Part shown: piece by piece, positions 26,723-35,756 of the stretch
Numbering within the stretch: position 1 is the stretch's first letter
Layout of the letters: each line of letters starts with the position of its first letter
Origin: JBFMGD01 sp040751775
GTDB taxonomy: Bacteria; Bacillota; Dethiobacteria; DTU022
DNA: 64,000 nt
Assembly: GCA_040751775.1 (NCBI GenBank)
Contig: JBFMGD010000005.1
Location: 34,065-98,064 of the forward strand
Reading direction: 5' to 3'
The notes under the pieces: generated by a model
What the model was told of the DNA's origin: nothing
What the model saw: the letters and a program-made list of their open reading frames with translations, nothing else
The model's database searches: none
Made by a program: the position numbers and the translations under genes

Positions 26723-28045
26723 ATGCAATACGGACCCTATGCAGTGGATTATGAACAGCGTCCCTATGATCCGGAGCGTATGCGCAATGAGAGGGTAGCG
26801 AGAGCACAGGCAGCTCTCAAAAAACACGGTCTAGGTGCAATGATTTTATACGACTACGACTATCACCGCTACCTTGGTTACTACTCTTTCCACCAGTATG
26901 CCAGGCGCAGGCTCGGCACATTTGTTCTCCTGATTCAAGGCGAAGGCTTGCCCTATGTTCCCATCGATCATTTGAACGGTGAATGGGAGCGTCCCCGGAT
27001 GCCCTGGTTTGAAGGTAAAATGGTGCTGAAAACATCGAAAGTATACCAACTCTGCCAGGGGTTGCCCGATACCCCAGAATTTATGCCCGGCTATTTCGAT
27101 GAGACCTGCGCAGAGATCAAAGCCCTGCTCAAGAAGCACGAGGTCTTCGATATGCCCTGCGGGATCGACGTTGCGAGCGCGAACATGCTCGAGGCTTGCC
27201 GGCGGGCAGGGATCAAGATCGTCGACGGCAACAATTGCATGGTCGATGCGATCAAGGTCAAGACCCAGGATGAAATTCATTGCCTGCGGATGGCCGGCGC
27301 GATCACCGAAGCCGCCCATTGGGAGGTATGCCAGGCTTTACGGCCGGGCTTAACCGAGCTGCAGATTGCCGGAATAGCGGCAAACGGTTGTTACAAGCAT
27401 GGAGCCGAAGAGTTGGAAGGCCCTAGTTTCGTGGTTTGCACCGGGGAAAGATCGGGCTATGGTGTCCCGAATATGCCTACGGATAGAATGGTGAGACCTG
27501 GGGACATGGTCATCTTGGATATCAACGGTGTCAGCTTCCAGGGCTATCGCACCTGTTTCTACCGCACTTACTGTGTAGGCGACAAGCCCACCGAATTTCA
27601 GAAAGAAGTATACAACACCGCTTACGAGGCGCTGATGGCCTTAACCGAATCGATGAAACCCGGTATCACCACCAGGGATGTCCAGAATGACTGGATGAAA
27701 AAAGGAGATGCACCGGGTATGTGGGGGCGCATGCCGAAATGGCCCGAGCCGGGCCGTTACTTCTACGGCACGGTGGCGCATCCGATCGGCCTTCGTTCGG
27801 GAGATCCGGGAGCAACCGTTCCCGGGGCCAGCGGTCAGTTCATGGGTGATTTCCCCGCCGGCAAACTCGAGAAAAACATGACCTTTGCTGTCGAAGCCGC
27901 TTGCTTCACCTGGCTTGGCGACAGGTGGGCCAAGGATGGCGTGAAGATCGAGCACTGCGGCGTGATAACCGACGATGGCTTTGAAGTTTTCTACCGCTTC
28001 CCGAAAGATAAACTGATTACCTGCGGATTGCCCGGCGTCTACTAG
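26723..28045 (+). CDS. M24 (pita-bread fold) protein, creatinase/prolidase-like
   Basis: A 440-residue protein with the M24 architecture: an N-terminal creatinase-like domain (about 1-190) and a C-terminal pita-bread domain. Of the usual five metal ligands it keeps Asp266 (ILDING), His in VAHPIGL, Glu in FAVEAACF and Glu in VKIEHCG. The second Asp, expected in GYxSDxTR, is Cys278 in GYRTCFYRT. It may therefore bind metal differently or work without one, as creatinase does, and need not be a peptidase. It has its own promoter and a strong terminator, so it is a single-gene unit. Confidence 0.75.
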   Translation: MQYGPYAVDYEQRPYDPERMRNERVARAQAALKKHGLGAMILYDYDYHRYLGYYSFHQYARRRLGTFVLLIQGEGLPYVPIDHLNGEWERPRMPWFEGKMVLKTSKVYQLCQGLPDTPEFMPGYFDETCAEIKALLKKHEVFDMPCGIDVASANMLEACRRAGIKIVDGNNCMVDAIKVKTQDEIHCLRMAGAITEAAHWEVCQALRPGLTELQIAGIAANGCYKHGAEELEGPSFVVCTGERSGYGVPNMPTDRMVRPGDMVILDINGVSFQGYRTCFYRTYCVGDKPTEFQKEVYNTAYEALMALTESMKPGITTRDVQNDWMKKGDAPGMWGRMPKWPEPGRYFYGTVAHPIGLRSGDPGATVPGASGQFMGDFPAGKLEKNMTFAVEAACFTWLGDRWAKDGVKIEHCGVITDDGFEVFYRFPKDKLITCGLPGVY

Positions 28046-28076
28046 AAAAAAGCGGTTAAGGCAAATATGAACAGCT

Positions 28077-28120
28077 AAAAGGCTCAACTGTAAGCTAGGC
28101 AGCGACAGTTGAGCCTTTTA
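28077..28120 (+). terminator. intrinsic terminator after the M24 gene
   Basis: A 15-base perfect stem, AAAAGGCTCAACTGT with ACAGTTGAGCCTTTT, around a 13-base loop. The ends are A-rich and T-rich, so it can act in either direction. It sits 31 bases past the M24 stop. Confidence 0.88.
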
Positions 28121-28263
28121 CACGTTAACTGCAGGGTTAAACCCTTCATGATCCGGTAGGAATTTGGTTTATAAAATGTTCAGAATGCGTTTGTAGAATA
28201 ATGTCATCAAGCCTTCCATCAGAAGACAAATGTGGTATGATACATTTTGAAGGGAATCCGGCA

Positions 28264-29154
28264 ATGGCTAAAAAATTACTTATACCAATTATAATCGTAC
28301 TAACAGTATTCGTGCTGGCAGGCATTCCGCAGTTAATATCCGTTGACGGGAACGGTGTCGTTTTTAACTGGCGGGTGTCGCTTGACAGTGCCGTCAATTA
28401 TTTAAAAGGCTTGCCCTCAGGGCAGTCTTTTCTTTTCATCGCCCGTAAAATGCCGCGCAATTTTCTCGATTTATTTCCCGGGTATACTCTCACTTCGTTT
28501 ATATACCTGGTCATCGCCGCGTTCCTCGGGCTAAACCTTGGTATTATCCTGGGCATGTTCTGTTCCCGCCTGCGTTCAGCTGTTTTTAAAGATGCAATCG
28601 GGTTGTTCGGGATTATTCCTGATTTTATCATTGTTTTATTGCTGCAGCGCGGTGTGGTTTATATCCAAAAGGCAACCGGCATTAAAGTGGCGAAAGTGGT
28701 GGCCATGTCTCTAACCGAACCGGCTATCTTGCTGCCCCTGATCACCATGTCCTTGATCCCGGCTCTATATCTTATCCGCACCGTTTCCAACCATACCGAT
28801 TTTGTTTTGTCCCGTGAATATATCCAGGGAGCGCGGGCTCGGGGCCTTGCACCGCTTTACATCTATCTGCACCATGTATTTCCGAATGTTCTTCCTTTTA
28901 TCAAAGCGGACATGCATAAAGTTGCCGGGATGATGCTGGCCAATCTTTTTATCGTCGAGTACCTGTTTAATATTTACGGCATCACCCGTGCCCTTTTTTA
29001 TTACGGTTTTCAATTTGTTCGTTATTCCTATGTGGTCAATTATCAGTATAATTTCGTGGTAAATGTGCTGTTTGTCATTATCTTTTTATACGCGGCGCTC
29101 AGCCTCCTGATGCGCGGCTACATTCTTTTGCTGGAAAGGAAATTTTGCCGGTGA
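28264..29154 (+). CDS. ABC transporter permease, DppB/OppB-like
   Basis: About 296 residues with an N-terminal helix and five to six membrane segments, including the BPD_transp_1 loop around YIQGARARGLAP and HHVFPNVLP. ATG 28264 is preferred because GAAGGG lies 9 bases upstream; the frame is open to an ATG at 28201 that has no ribosome site. Oddly for this family, no binding protein or ATPase gene is adjacent. Only the partner permease follows, so the missing subunits must be shared or encoded elsewhere. Confidence 0.8.
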   Translation: MAKKLLIPIIIVLTVFVLAGIPQLISVDGNGVVFNWRVSLDSAVNYLKGLPSGQSFLFIARKMPRNFLDLFPGYTLTSFIYLVIAAFLGLNLGIILGMFCSRLRSAVFKDAIGLFGIIPDFIIVLLLQRGVVYIQKATGIKVAKVVAMSLTEPAILLPLITMSLIPALYLIRTVSNHTDFVLSREYIQGARARGLAPLYIYLHHVFPNVLPFIKADMHKVAGMMLANLFIVEYLFNIYGITRALFYYGFQFVRYSYVVNYQYNFVVNVLFVIIFLYAALSLLMRGYILLLERKFCR

Positions 29155-30056
29155 ACATCAGATTGGCAGTGGGAATATTTTTAACAGCCCTGATCGTCGC
29201 TGTGGCCATTTTCGGACCATGGCTGGCGCCGTACGAAGTTTCGGATGATAAAAAAATCGAATGGGTGGAAACTGAGGACGGTATGCAGATGGTGTTCGCT
29301 CCCGCGCCGCCGAGCAGAGCGAACTGGTTTGGCACTAACCGCTGGGGGTATGACATTCTTACCCTTCTGCTATACGGCGCGCGCTATACCGTATTCAGTG
29401 TGATTACTGTTGCCCTGGTCAGGGTCGTGCTTGGCGGTCTAGCCGGGCTGCTGCTGGGATTGTATACAGAGCTTAAATCGCCGTCATTTAACTTTTCTTG
29501 CCTCGGCGTGTTGCCGCTGTTCGTTATAGTTTACTTCTTCGTCTTCGGCATTAATATTAACTCAACTCTGTCTCCCTGGACCCTGGTTTTATTGCAAGTA
29601 TCGCTGTTAAGTATTTTCGGTATACCCGGTGTTGCCGCCGTAATCCAGCAAAAAACCGGGGAGATTAAGAAGCAGGAATTTGTGCTGGCGGCCAGGACAA
29701 TTGGGGCGGGAAAATGGCGCCTGGCATTTAAGCATATTCTGCCTTTTCTTAAGGAAACCCTGGTGATATTGGCGGTCCACGAGTCGATCGCGGTATTAAA
29801 CATTCAGGGTCAACTGGGGATTTTCAACATGTTCCTGGGCGGCACGGTTTTTACACCAAATCCGATGCTTTTTCATTCGAGGACACACGAATGGGCAGGG
29901 CTGGTTGGACAAGCCAAGAACTATGTTTCCGCCAACCAATGGATCCTCGCGTTCCCCTTGCTGGCCTTCATGATTGCCCTGGTTTCACTTTATTATCTAT
30001 CCCGCGGCCTTGAAGATTACTACCGGGATAAGTACCAGCCTTACCGACACGCCTGA
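29151..30056 (+). CDS. ABC transporter permease, DppC/OppC-like
   Basis: About 301 residues. The first helix is followed by an extracytoplasmic segment and WFGTNRWGYDI, a version of the DppC GTDxxGRD motif, then the coupling loop around FVLAARTIGAG. The GTG at 29151 overlaps the previous stop (GTGA). An in-frame TTG at 29145 is an alternative, with GGAAAGGA 4 bases ahead. It pairs with the upstream permease. Sequence GC is lower here than in the complete transporter at 4.4-10 kb. Confidence 0.8.
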   Translation: MNIRLAVGIFLTALIVAVAIFGPWLAPYEVSDDKKIEWVETEDGMQMVFAPAPPSRANWFGTNRWGYDILTLLLYGARYTVFSVITVALVRVVLGGLAGLLLGLYTELKSPSFNFSCLGVLPLFVIVYFFVFGININSTLSPWTLVLLQVSLLSIFGIPGVAAVIQQKTGEIKKQEFVLAARTIGAGKWRLAFKHILPFLKETLVILAVHESIAVLNIQGQLGIFNMFLGGTVFTPNPMLFHSRTHEWAGLVGQAKNYVSANQWILAFPLLAFMIALVSLYYLSRGLEDYYRDKYQPYRHA

Positions 30057-30111
30057 TCAATCCCTCTTGCCCCGGCATAGTCTTATTCCCATTAATTTAC
30101 ACCATATTGAA

Positions 30112-30273
30112 TTAGTAGATCGCCCGCTGCATGGAAGCCTTGAAGTTGTCTTCACGCGCCACATCTTCGAATACTTCCAGTCCGTCAAAAAACCCTGCTA
30201 ACGTATCGCGTTGAGGATTAAAATGACGGCCAGGCCGGCTTCCAGTGAGGCTAATATGTTTTAGTGGGTTCTC
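30112..30273 (-). pseudogene. unidentified gene tail (about 53 codons, no start)
   Basis: On the minus strand an open stretch without a start codon reads, among other things, GRHFNPQRDTLAGFFDG and EDVAREDNFKASMQRAIY before a TAA. The composition is that of a real globular C-terminus and the GC content is higher than in the flanking AT-rich DNA. The family was not recognised. It fills much of the 399-base gap before the PTS operon. An upstream in-frame stop (about 30280) shows it is a remnant. Confidence 0.45.
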
Positions 30274-30390
30274 TCTCTATGAAAATGCTCATATTACGCT
30301 AAAATAATCATGAAAATGAGTAGAAATATATATTCCGATTGATATTAAGGTCAATTGATGTTATATTGATATTAATACTTCAAATTTAAG

Positions 30391-30419
30391 TCGAAATAGT
30401 AGACATTTTTCATTATACT
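30391..30419 (+). promoter_or_regulatory. possible promoter of the PTS operon
   Basis: TATACT (30414-30419) with a weak TCGAAA 17 bases upstream lies in an AT-rich stretch ahead of the DeoR-type regulator. Nearby repeats of TTGATATTA/TTGATGTTA at 30338-30378 could be operator half-sites for that regulator. This is a weak call. Confidence 0.35.
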
Positions 30420-30455
30420 AATCACAAAGAAAATATCTTTGTGAGGTGAAACATT

Positions 30456-31226
30456 ATGAACAAGCATCAGAAAAAAATTATGAATTACTTAACGGAACAC
30501 ACGCAAACTGATGTGGACACCCTAAGCAAGAAAGTGGCCCTATCTTCTTCTACTATTCGAAGGCAACTAAGTGAACTGCAAGAAAAAGGTTTGCTGGTTC
30601 GCACTCATGGTGGTGCTATGTTACCAAATCCAATACACTATGGTTCTTATTTCGAAACACGAGTAACTTGCCAGATGGAAGCGAAACGCATGATTGCTTC
30701 TTTGGCGAAAAAGCAACTTACTCCTAATTTGATCATCGGAATAAGTGGCGGTTCGACCTGCACTGAATTGGCTCGACAGCTGCGTGCTTTGAGCGGTTTT
30801 ACCATTGTTACTAATGCCTTGAATATCGCTATTGAGATGCAAGGCCCCTTGAGCAATCGAATAATTGTAACCGGAGGGGTGCTGAACCAAAGTTCATATG
30901 AATTAGTCGGGAATCAAGTTGCTGAAAGTTTAAAAAATGTATCATTAGATATCGCTTTCCTCGGCTGTAGTGGCATAGACTGTGCTTTTGGATTTTCGAT
31001 GTTCGATGAACCGGAAGCAGTTGCCGGGCGTGCATTTATGGCTGCTTCCCGAAAAACGATTGTCTTAGCCGATCACACCAAGCTGAGTCGAACAGAATTC
31101 GCCCGTTTGTGCCCTATCGAAGCTGTTGATATGTTGATTACTGATGAGGGAGTATCCGACGAGCAGATACGTTCTCTGAAAAAAGTAAATCTTGAAGTGC
31201 TTGTTGCATCAACAGATTTGAAATAA
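30456..31226 (+). CDS. DeoR/GlpR-family transcriptional regulator
   Basis: A 256-residue repressor of the DeoR family. The N-terminal winged helix carries the family pattern LSSSTIRRQLSELQEKGLL followed by RTHGGAM. The C-terminal DeoRC sensor domain (about 75-235) has the GGSTCTELARQL sugar-phosphate loop. Such proteins repress sugar-catabolic operons until a phosphorylated sugar, here perhaps tagatose-6-phosphate or an amino-sugar phosphate, binds. First gene of the operon, with a GTGAGGTG ribosome site. Confidence 0.92.
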   Translation: MNKHQKKIMNYLTEHTQTDVDTLSKKVALSSSTIRRQLSELQEKGLLVRTHGGAMLPNPIHYGSYFETRVTCQMEAKRMIASLAKKQLTPNLIIGISGGSTCTELARQLRALSGFTIVTNALNIAIEMQGPLSNRIIVTGGVLNQSSYELVGNQVAESLKNVSLDIAFLGCSGIDCAFGFSMFDEPEAVAGRAFMAASRKTIVLADHTKLSRTEFARLCPIEAVDMLITDEGVSDEQIRSLKKVNLEVLVASTDLK

Positions 31227-31272
31227 CGCTCTAGTTTTTATGATGGATTAATCCAATTATGAGGTGATTTTT

Positions 31273-32304
31273 TTGACTGAAACTAAACAAGAGATACTCT
31301 CTCAACCTGAAGTATGGGTAGAAACACTTCGCTATATAAAAGAAAAAGACCCCAGTAACTTCCCGAATATAAAAGATTTTGGTCAAATTATTTTTACCGG
31401 TTGTGGCTCCACTTTTTATCTTTCATGCTGGGCTGCCCGCTTATATGAAGAAGTGACCGGTATTGTCTGTCGCGCTGTTCCTGCTTCAGAAATAGTCCTT
31501 TTCCCGACGGCCTGGTTATCCGGTAAAGTAAAACGCCTGTTGATTGCTGTTTCCCGATCAGGTGAAACAACGGAAACTATTCAGGCGGCAAAAATGTTTC
31601 AAGAAGGTGGATATGGAGAAACACTGGTGATTACTTGTTATCCAGGCAGTGAACTGGCCTCTGTAGTACCCGTTGTTTTGGAAACTCCCAGTGGTCAAGA
31701 AAAGAGTGTTGTCCAAACTCGTTCTTTTACATGCATGATGCTGGCTACCATTTGGTTGCTTTATAAGGATATCCCTAGTGCTTTATTGGAAACCATTACT
31801 AATGTCGGGCAGAACATTTTGGATATTTCTTCAGATGCCGTCAATCGTTTGAATAATAATTACGAAAAAATATTTTTCTTGGGCGGCGGCCCTAGGTTTG
31901 GTTTGGCCAATGAGTGTATGCTCAAGGTTAAAGAAATGTCTCTAACCAATACTGAATCTTATCATTTTCTGGAGTTTCGTCATGGCCCAATGTCTATGGT
32001 GGATAAACGTAGTCTTGTTGTTGGTTTGCTAAGCGGCGGCTTTACCGAAACATACGAAATGAAAGTTATGAATGAGATGAAAGCCTTGGGGGCACGCACC
32101 ATGGCGTTAACGGAGACTGAACTTAAGATATCTGCAGATGCTATCCATGATCTAATCGCTTTTAACAGTGGCCTCCCCTCGGCCTGGTGCGCTCCTTTAT
32201 ACTTGCCGGCAGCTCAGCTTATGGCTTACGAAAGGGCTTTGAGCAAAGGATTGGATCCGGATATTCCCAACAATCTTAAGGCGGTGGTTAGGCTTGACCG
32301 TTGA
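31273..32304 (+). CDS. SIS-domain sugar-phosphate isomerase/deaminase, AgaS-like
   Basis: About 343 residues with two SIS domains, resembling the isomerase half of GlmS and the AgaS deaminase/isomerase. It has FTGCGSTFYLSCWAA, the phosphate-binding SRSGETTET loop, and ESYHFLEFRHGPMS, the region that carries the catalytic Glu and His in this fold. In the Aga pathway AgaS converts galactosamine-6-phosphate to tagatose-6-phosphate plus ammonia, and the downstream kinase and aldolase fit that product. TTG 31273 is chosen on the GAGGTGA site; a GTG at 31264 lies inside it. Confidence 0.82.
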   Translation: MTETKQEILSQPEVWVETLRYIKEKDPSNFPNIKDFGQIIFTGCGSTFYLSCWAARLYEEVTGIVCRAVPASEIVLFPTAWLSGKVKRLLIAVSRSGETTETIQAAKMFQEGGYGETLVITCYPGSELASVVPVVLETPSGQEKSVVQTRSFTCMMLATIWLLYKDIPSALLETITNVGQNILDISSDAVNRLNNNYEKIFFLGGGPRFGLANECMLKVKEMSLTNTESYHFLEFRHGPMSMVDKRSLVVGLLSGGFTETYEMKVMNEMKALGARTMALTETELKISADAIHDLIAFNSGLPSAWCAPLYLPAAQLMAYERALSKGLDPDIPNNLKAVVRLDR

Positions 32305-32764
32305 GAAATCTGGCAATGCCTTAAATTTAAAAATGATCGTTACCGGTTCGACTATCCGAGCCGGGGTTACGGTAAAGTCATGGGAAGATGCGGTTGATTA
32401 TGCCGGAGCGCTGTTATTGGAAAATGGTTTTATATTGCCATCGTATATCAAAGCGATGAAAAAAGTGTTTAAAGATATTGGTCCATATGCGGTTATGGCT
32501 CCAGGGATAGTATTATTGCATGCCCGACCGGAAGATGGGGTTATACACCCTTGCCTGGCTCTAATTACTCTATCTACGCCAATTAATTTCGGGCACTCAG
32601 AAAATGATCCCGTAGACCTGGTTTTTGCTATGGGTGCTATCGATAAAGATACGCATATCTTAGCGTTACAGCAGTTAGCAGAGATATTGGCAGATCCGGC
32701 AAGGTTGGATCTCATACGTTCCACGGACAATGACGCTGCTCTTTTTAAATTGTTAGTGAACTGA
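32294..32764 (+). CDS. PTS EIIA component, ascorbate/mannitol-fructose type
   Basis: A 156-residue EIIA of the PTS_EIIA_2 fold. His76 in the VLLHARPEDGV motif is the phosphoryl-accepting residue. It takes phosphate from HPr and passes it to the EIIB two genes on. The TTG start lies inside the end of the SIS gene (11-base overlap) behind AAGGCGGTGG. The sequence is nearest UlaC/SgaA-like proteins, in keeping with the UlaB/UlaA-like partners. Confidence 0.88.
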   Translation: MTVEKSGNALNLKMIVTGSTIRAGVTVKSWEDAVDYAGALLLENGFILPSYIKAMKKVFKDIGPYAVMAPGIVLLHARPEDGVIHPCLALITLSTPINFGHSENDPVDLVFAMGAIDKDTHILALQQLAEILADPARLDLIRSTDNDAALFKLLVN

Positions 32765-32800
32765 TTTTAACAATGCTTTAGCAGGAGGGGCGAATAATTC

Positions 32801-33073
32801 ATGCGCATCGCTACATTGTGTGGTATGGGCTTTGGAACAAGTATGATGTTGAAATTGTTTTTGGAAGAAATATTAAAACAGGAGGGTATTAAAGCGGAGG
32901 TTATTCCCTGGGACTTGGGATCTTTCAAAGGACAGCAAGCTGATTTGATTGTAGCTCCGGTGGATATGGAAACCCATTTACGCTCTGCTCAGGGGAAAGT
33001 AGTCCTAATAAAAAACCTGGTGGATAAAGCAGAAATAAAAGATAAGGTTTTACATGCACTAATGAATAACTAA
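32801..33073 (+). CDS. PTS EIIB component, ascorbate (UlaB/SgaB) type
   Basis: A 90-residue EIIB of the lactose/ascorbate phosphatase-like fold. The phosphoryl cysteine is Cys7 in the LCGMGFGTSMM P-loop. It carries the phosphate to the incoming sugar at the membrane EIIC. The ribosome site is GCAGGAGGGG. It sits between EIIA and EIIC as in ascorbate-class PTS operons. Confidence 0.9.
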   Translation: MRIATLCGMGFGTSMMLKLFLEEILKQEGIKAEVIPWDLGSFKGQQADLIVAPVDMETHLRSAQGKVVLIKNLVDKAEIKDKVLHALMNN

Positions 33074-33166
33074 TCTAAGTTTAGTGAGGAGGCTGATATT
33101 TATAATCAAGCTTGAGGTTTAGAGGTAAGGTAAAGTATTGATCTATTTATAAGAAGGAGGATAAAA

Positions 33167-34483
33167 ATGGCGATCTTAGAGATCCTGCTCGGTTTAATCA
33201 CTTTACCGTCTTTTGTTTTGGGCCTTATTGCTGCCGTTGGTCTGTCTATTCAACGTAAACCTTTTAGTGATGTGCTTTCGGGAACTATTAAGACTGTTTT
33301 GGGCCTGTTGATAATGGGCGTTGGAATAGGAGCCTTAATAAACGCGTTGATTCCGATCCAAGCTATGTTTGAAGCGGGAGTCCCCGCTGGAAAATTCGAA
33401 GCGTTCGTTACCTTCGATGAAGCTGTTGTTAGCGCAGTGCAAACAGCGGATATTAGACAAATTGGCGCTGCTATTGCATGGACAATGCTTTTCGGTTACA
33501 TTATTCATATTATTTTGGCCCGGGTTACTCGTTTTCGCTATATCTACCTGACAGGCCATATGATCTGGATTCACGCGGGTGCTTTTGCCATACTGTTTCA
33601 CTCTTTTGGTTTATCATTGTTTTGGACGGTTTTACTGGCATCTATCGTAGACGGGCTGTACATGACACTGTCACCTGCTATAGCGCAACCGGTTATGCGT
33701 AAAATTACCGGCACCGATGAGATTGCTTTTGGACACGGGCAGACTTTGTTGAATATGTTAGGCGCCTGGGTCGGTAAGTTGGTAGGGAATCCGGAGCAGT
33801 CCGCCGAAGATATGAAAGTATCGGATAAGTTAAACTTTTTCCGCGACTTGGCGATCTCGATTTCTCTGATTATGCTTGTCGTAACATTGGTGGGAGCTAT
33901 ACTGGCTCTGATTCAAATTGGTGTGTCTAATTTTTCGGAAAATATCAGCAGTGGTCAAAATTGGTTGATTTTCTCCATCTTGAAAGCTTTAGGTTTTACG
34001 GCAGGTGTTTTAATTCTCCTGCAAGGAGTACGCATGTTAATTGCTGAAATTGTACCTGCTTTTAAAGGTATTGCCGAAAAGGTTATACCGGGAGCCAAAC
34101 CTGCTCTTGACTGCCCGGTAATCTATCCTTTTGCCCCCAACTCGCTCATAATCGGTCTAATCTCCGGAACTATTGGGCAAGTTCTAGGTATTGTGATACT
34201 GGCCTTGATGGGTTGGCCGGTTCCTTTACCCAGCATGATCGCTGCGTTCTTTGCCAGTGGGTCCGGTGCGATCTTCGGAAATGCCACCGGTGGACGTAGA
34301 GGTGCATGGGCAGGAGGATTTCTGTGGGGATTCGTGGGCTGGTTCCTTATCAGTTTTGCTTATAAATTCCAAGTTTTTGGCGATCTATCGGCTATGGGTG
34401 CCCAAGCCCTTGGATTTACCGTTCCCGATGCCATTGTTCCGGGGATAGTAATTTGGCTAATCGCTAAGATATTTGGCGCATAG
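33167..34483 (+). CDS. PTS EIIC permease, ascorbate (UlaA/SgaT) family
   Basis: A 438-residue membrane protein with about 10-11 helices in the SgaT/UlaA family. Features include GHMIWIHAGAFAILFHSFG, the GHGQTLLNMLGAW segment and YPFAPNSLIIGL. It transports and phosphorylates a sugar with the EIIA and EIIB just upstream. The UlaA family is best known for L-ascorbate, but the rest of this operon points to an N-acetylated amino sugar, so the substrate is an inference from context. Confidence 0.9.
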   Translation: MAILEILLGLITLPSFVLGLIAAVGLSIQRKPFSDVLSGTIKTVLGLLIMGVGIGALINALIPIQAMFEAGVPAGKFEAFVTFDEAVVSAVQTADIRQIGAAIAWTMLFGYIIHIILARVTRFRYIYLTGHMIWIHAGAFAILFHSFGLSLFWTVLLASIVDGLYMTLSPAIAQPVMRKITGTDEIAFGHGQTLLNMLGAWVGKLVGNPEQSAEDMKVSDKLNFFRDLAISISLIMLVVTLVGAILALIQIGVSNFSENISSGQNWLIFSILKALGFTAGVLILLQGVRMLIAEIVPAFKGIAEKVIPGAKPALDCPVIYPFAPNSLIIGLISGTIGQVLGIVILALMGWPVPLPSMIAAFFASGSGAIFGNATGGRRGAWAGGFLWGFVGWFLISFAYKFQVFGDLSAMGAQALGFTVPDAIVPGIVIWLIAKIFGA

Positions 34484-34505
34484 TAATTTTTAATGTGGTG
34501 GGTGC

Positions 34506-34540
34506 GGTGGGGCAGGGAAAATATTATTTCATGCCCCACC
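34506..34540 (+). promoter_or_regulatory. intercistronic hairpin between EIIC and the deacetylase gene
   Basis: A 9-base perfect stem GGTGGGGCA/TGCCCCACC with a 17-base loop in the 84-base gap. No T-run follows, so it is more likely an mRNA-stabilising or partial attenuation hairpin than a full terminator. Confidence 0.5.
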
Positions 34541-34567
34541 TATACAAATATTGAAAGGTAGTCAGTA

Positions 34568-35716
34568 ATGAAAATGCATGTAAGTGGCGGTACCTTGGTA
34601 ACACCGAACCATGTTCTTAAAGAACACGACATCATTATTGAACAAGATAAGATCTTGGCCATACTTCCTAGTCAGCCTAAATCGAAAGAATACTCAATCG
34701 ATGCCAGGGGAATGTGGGTTGTCCCCGGATTTATTGATTTACATATTCACGGCTCCGCTGGTTTTGATACCATGGACGCAACGAATGAGGCGATCCACGG
34801 TTTGGCCAATTTTTTAGTAAAACACGGAGTGACGTCTTATCTGCCGACAACTATTGCAGCGTCAGCGGAACGTATTAGAGAAGTCTTGGCTAATATTCGA
34901 CACTGCCCTCAACCTGAGGAAGGGGCAAGACATTTGGGGTTGCACTTGGAAGGGCCGTATCTCAGTTCTCGTTATCGGGGGGCGCAACCGTTCCGTCATA
35001 TACGACCTGTCGATCCCGACGAATACCGGTATTGGCTTGTAGGTGGATTTCCGGTATTCATGGTTACATTAGCTCCTGAAGTAGATGGAATAGACGGGTT
35101 TTTAAAAGCGGGAACAGATGCCGGCATTATTTTTGCGGTAGGACATAGTGAAGCCAGTTATGAACAAGTCTTGGCAGCTGCTGAGTTGGGACTGTCGCAG
35201 GCTTCTCATCTTTTTAACGGTATGCCTCCTTTCCATCACCGTGAGCCAGGTGTGGTTGGAGCAGTATTAATGGATCACCGGATCGTGCCGCAAGTTATAG
35301 TCGATGGGGTTCACCTGCACCCAGCCGCTCTTAAATTAGTTGTGAAAGCCAAAGGAATCGATAAAACTATTTTGATTACAGATGCTACCAGAGGGGCCGG
35401 TTTGAAAGACGGTGATTACACTTTAGGTGACCAGGCCATAACTGTTCAGAATGGTATTGCCCGTACCAGGGAAGGCGGTTTGGCTGGAAGTACCTTGACC
35501 ATGGATGTAGCAATAAAAAATATGATGGAATACACTGGGCTCTCTTTGCCGGAGGCAGTTACTATGGCCACATTGACACCTGCCGTTTCGATAGGGATGT
35601 GCGGTAAAAAGGGAATCCTGGCTTCGGGAGCAGATGCGGATCTGGTGCTGCTGGACCATGACTGCCGGGTAAGAATGACTATGGTAATGGGTCGGGTTGT
35701 TTATAACGACATGTGA
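34568..35716 (+). CDS. nagA: N-acetylglucosamine/galactosamine-6-phosphate deacetylase
   Basis: A 382-residue amidohydrolase of the NagA/AgaA family, which removes acetate from the 6-phosphorylated N-acetyl amino sugar made by the PTS. It has PGFIDLHIHGSAGFDTMD near residues 50-70, the metal-ligand block GLHLEGPYLS, GHSEASYEQ, SHLFNGMPPFHHREPG and the catalytic Asp in ILITDATRGAG. The product goes to the AgaS-like protein. NagA and AgaA cannot be separated by sequence alone; the tagatose genes favour AgaA. Confidence 0.92.
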   Translation: MKMHVSGGTLVTPNHVLKEHDIIIEQDKILAILPSQPKSKEYSIDARGMWVVPGFIDLHIHGSAGFDTMDATNEAIHGLANFLVKHGVTSYLPTTIAASAERIREVLANIRHCPQPEEGARHLGLHLEGPYLSSRYRGAQPFRHIRPVDPDEYRYWLVGGFPVFMVTLAPEVDGIDGFLKAGTDAGIIFAVGHSEASYEQVLAAAELGLSQASHLFNGMPPFHHREPGVVGAVLMDHRIVPQVIVDGVHLHPAALKLVVKAKGIDKTILITDATRGAGLKDGDYTLGDQAITVQNGIARTREGGLAGSTLTMDVAIKNMMEYTGLSLPEAVTMATLTPAVSIGMCGKKGILASGADADLVLLDHDCRVRMTMVMGRVVYNDM

Positions 35717-35756
35717 TTATTAAAAATCTTTAACTACCGGAAAGGAGTATAAAAAC

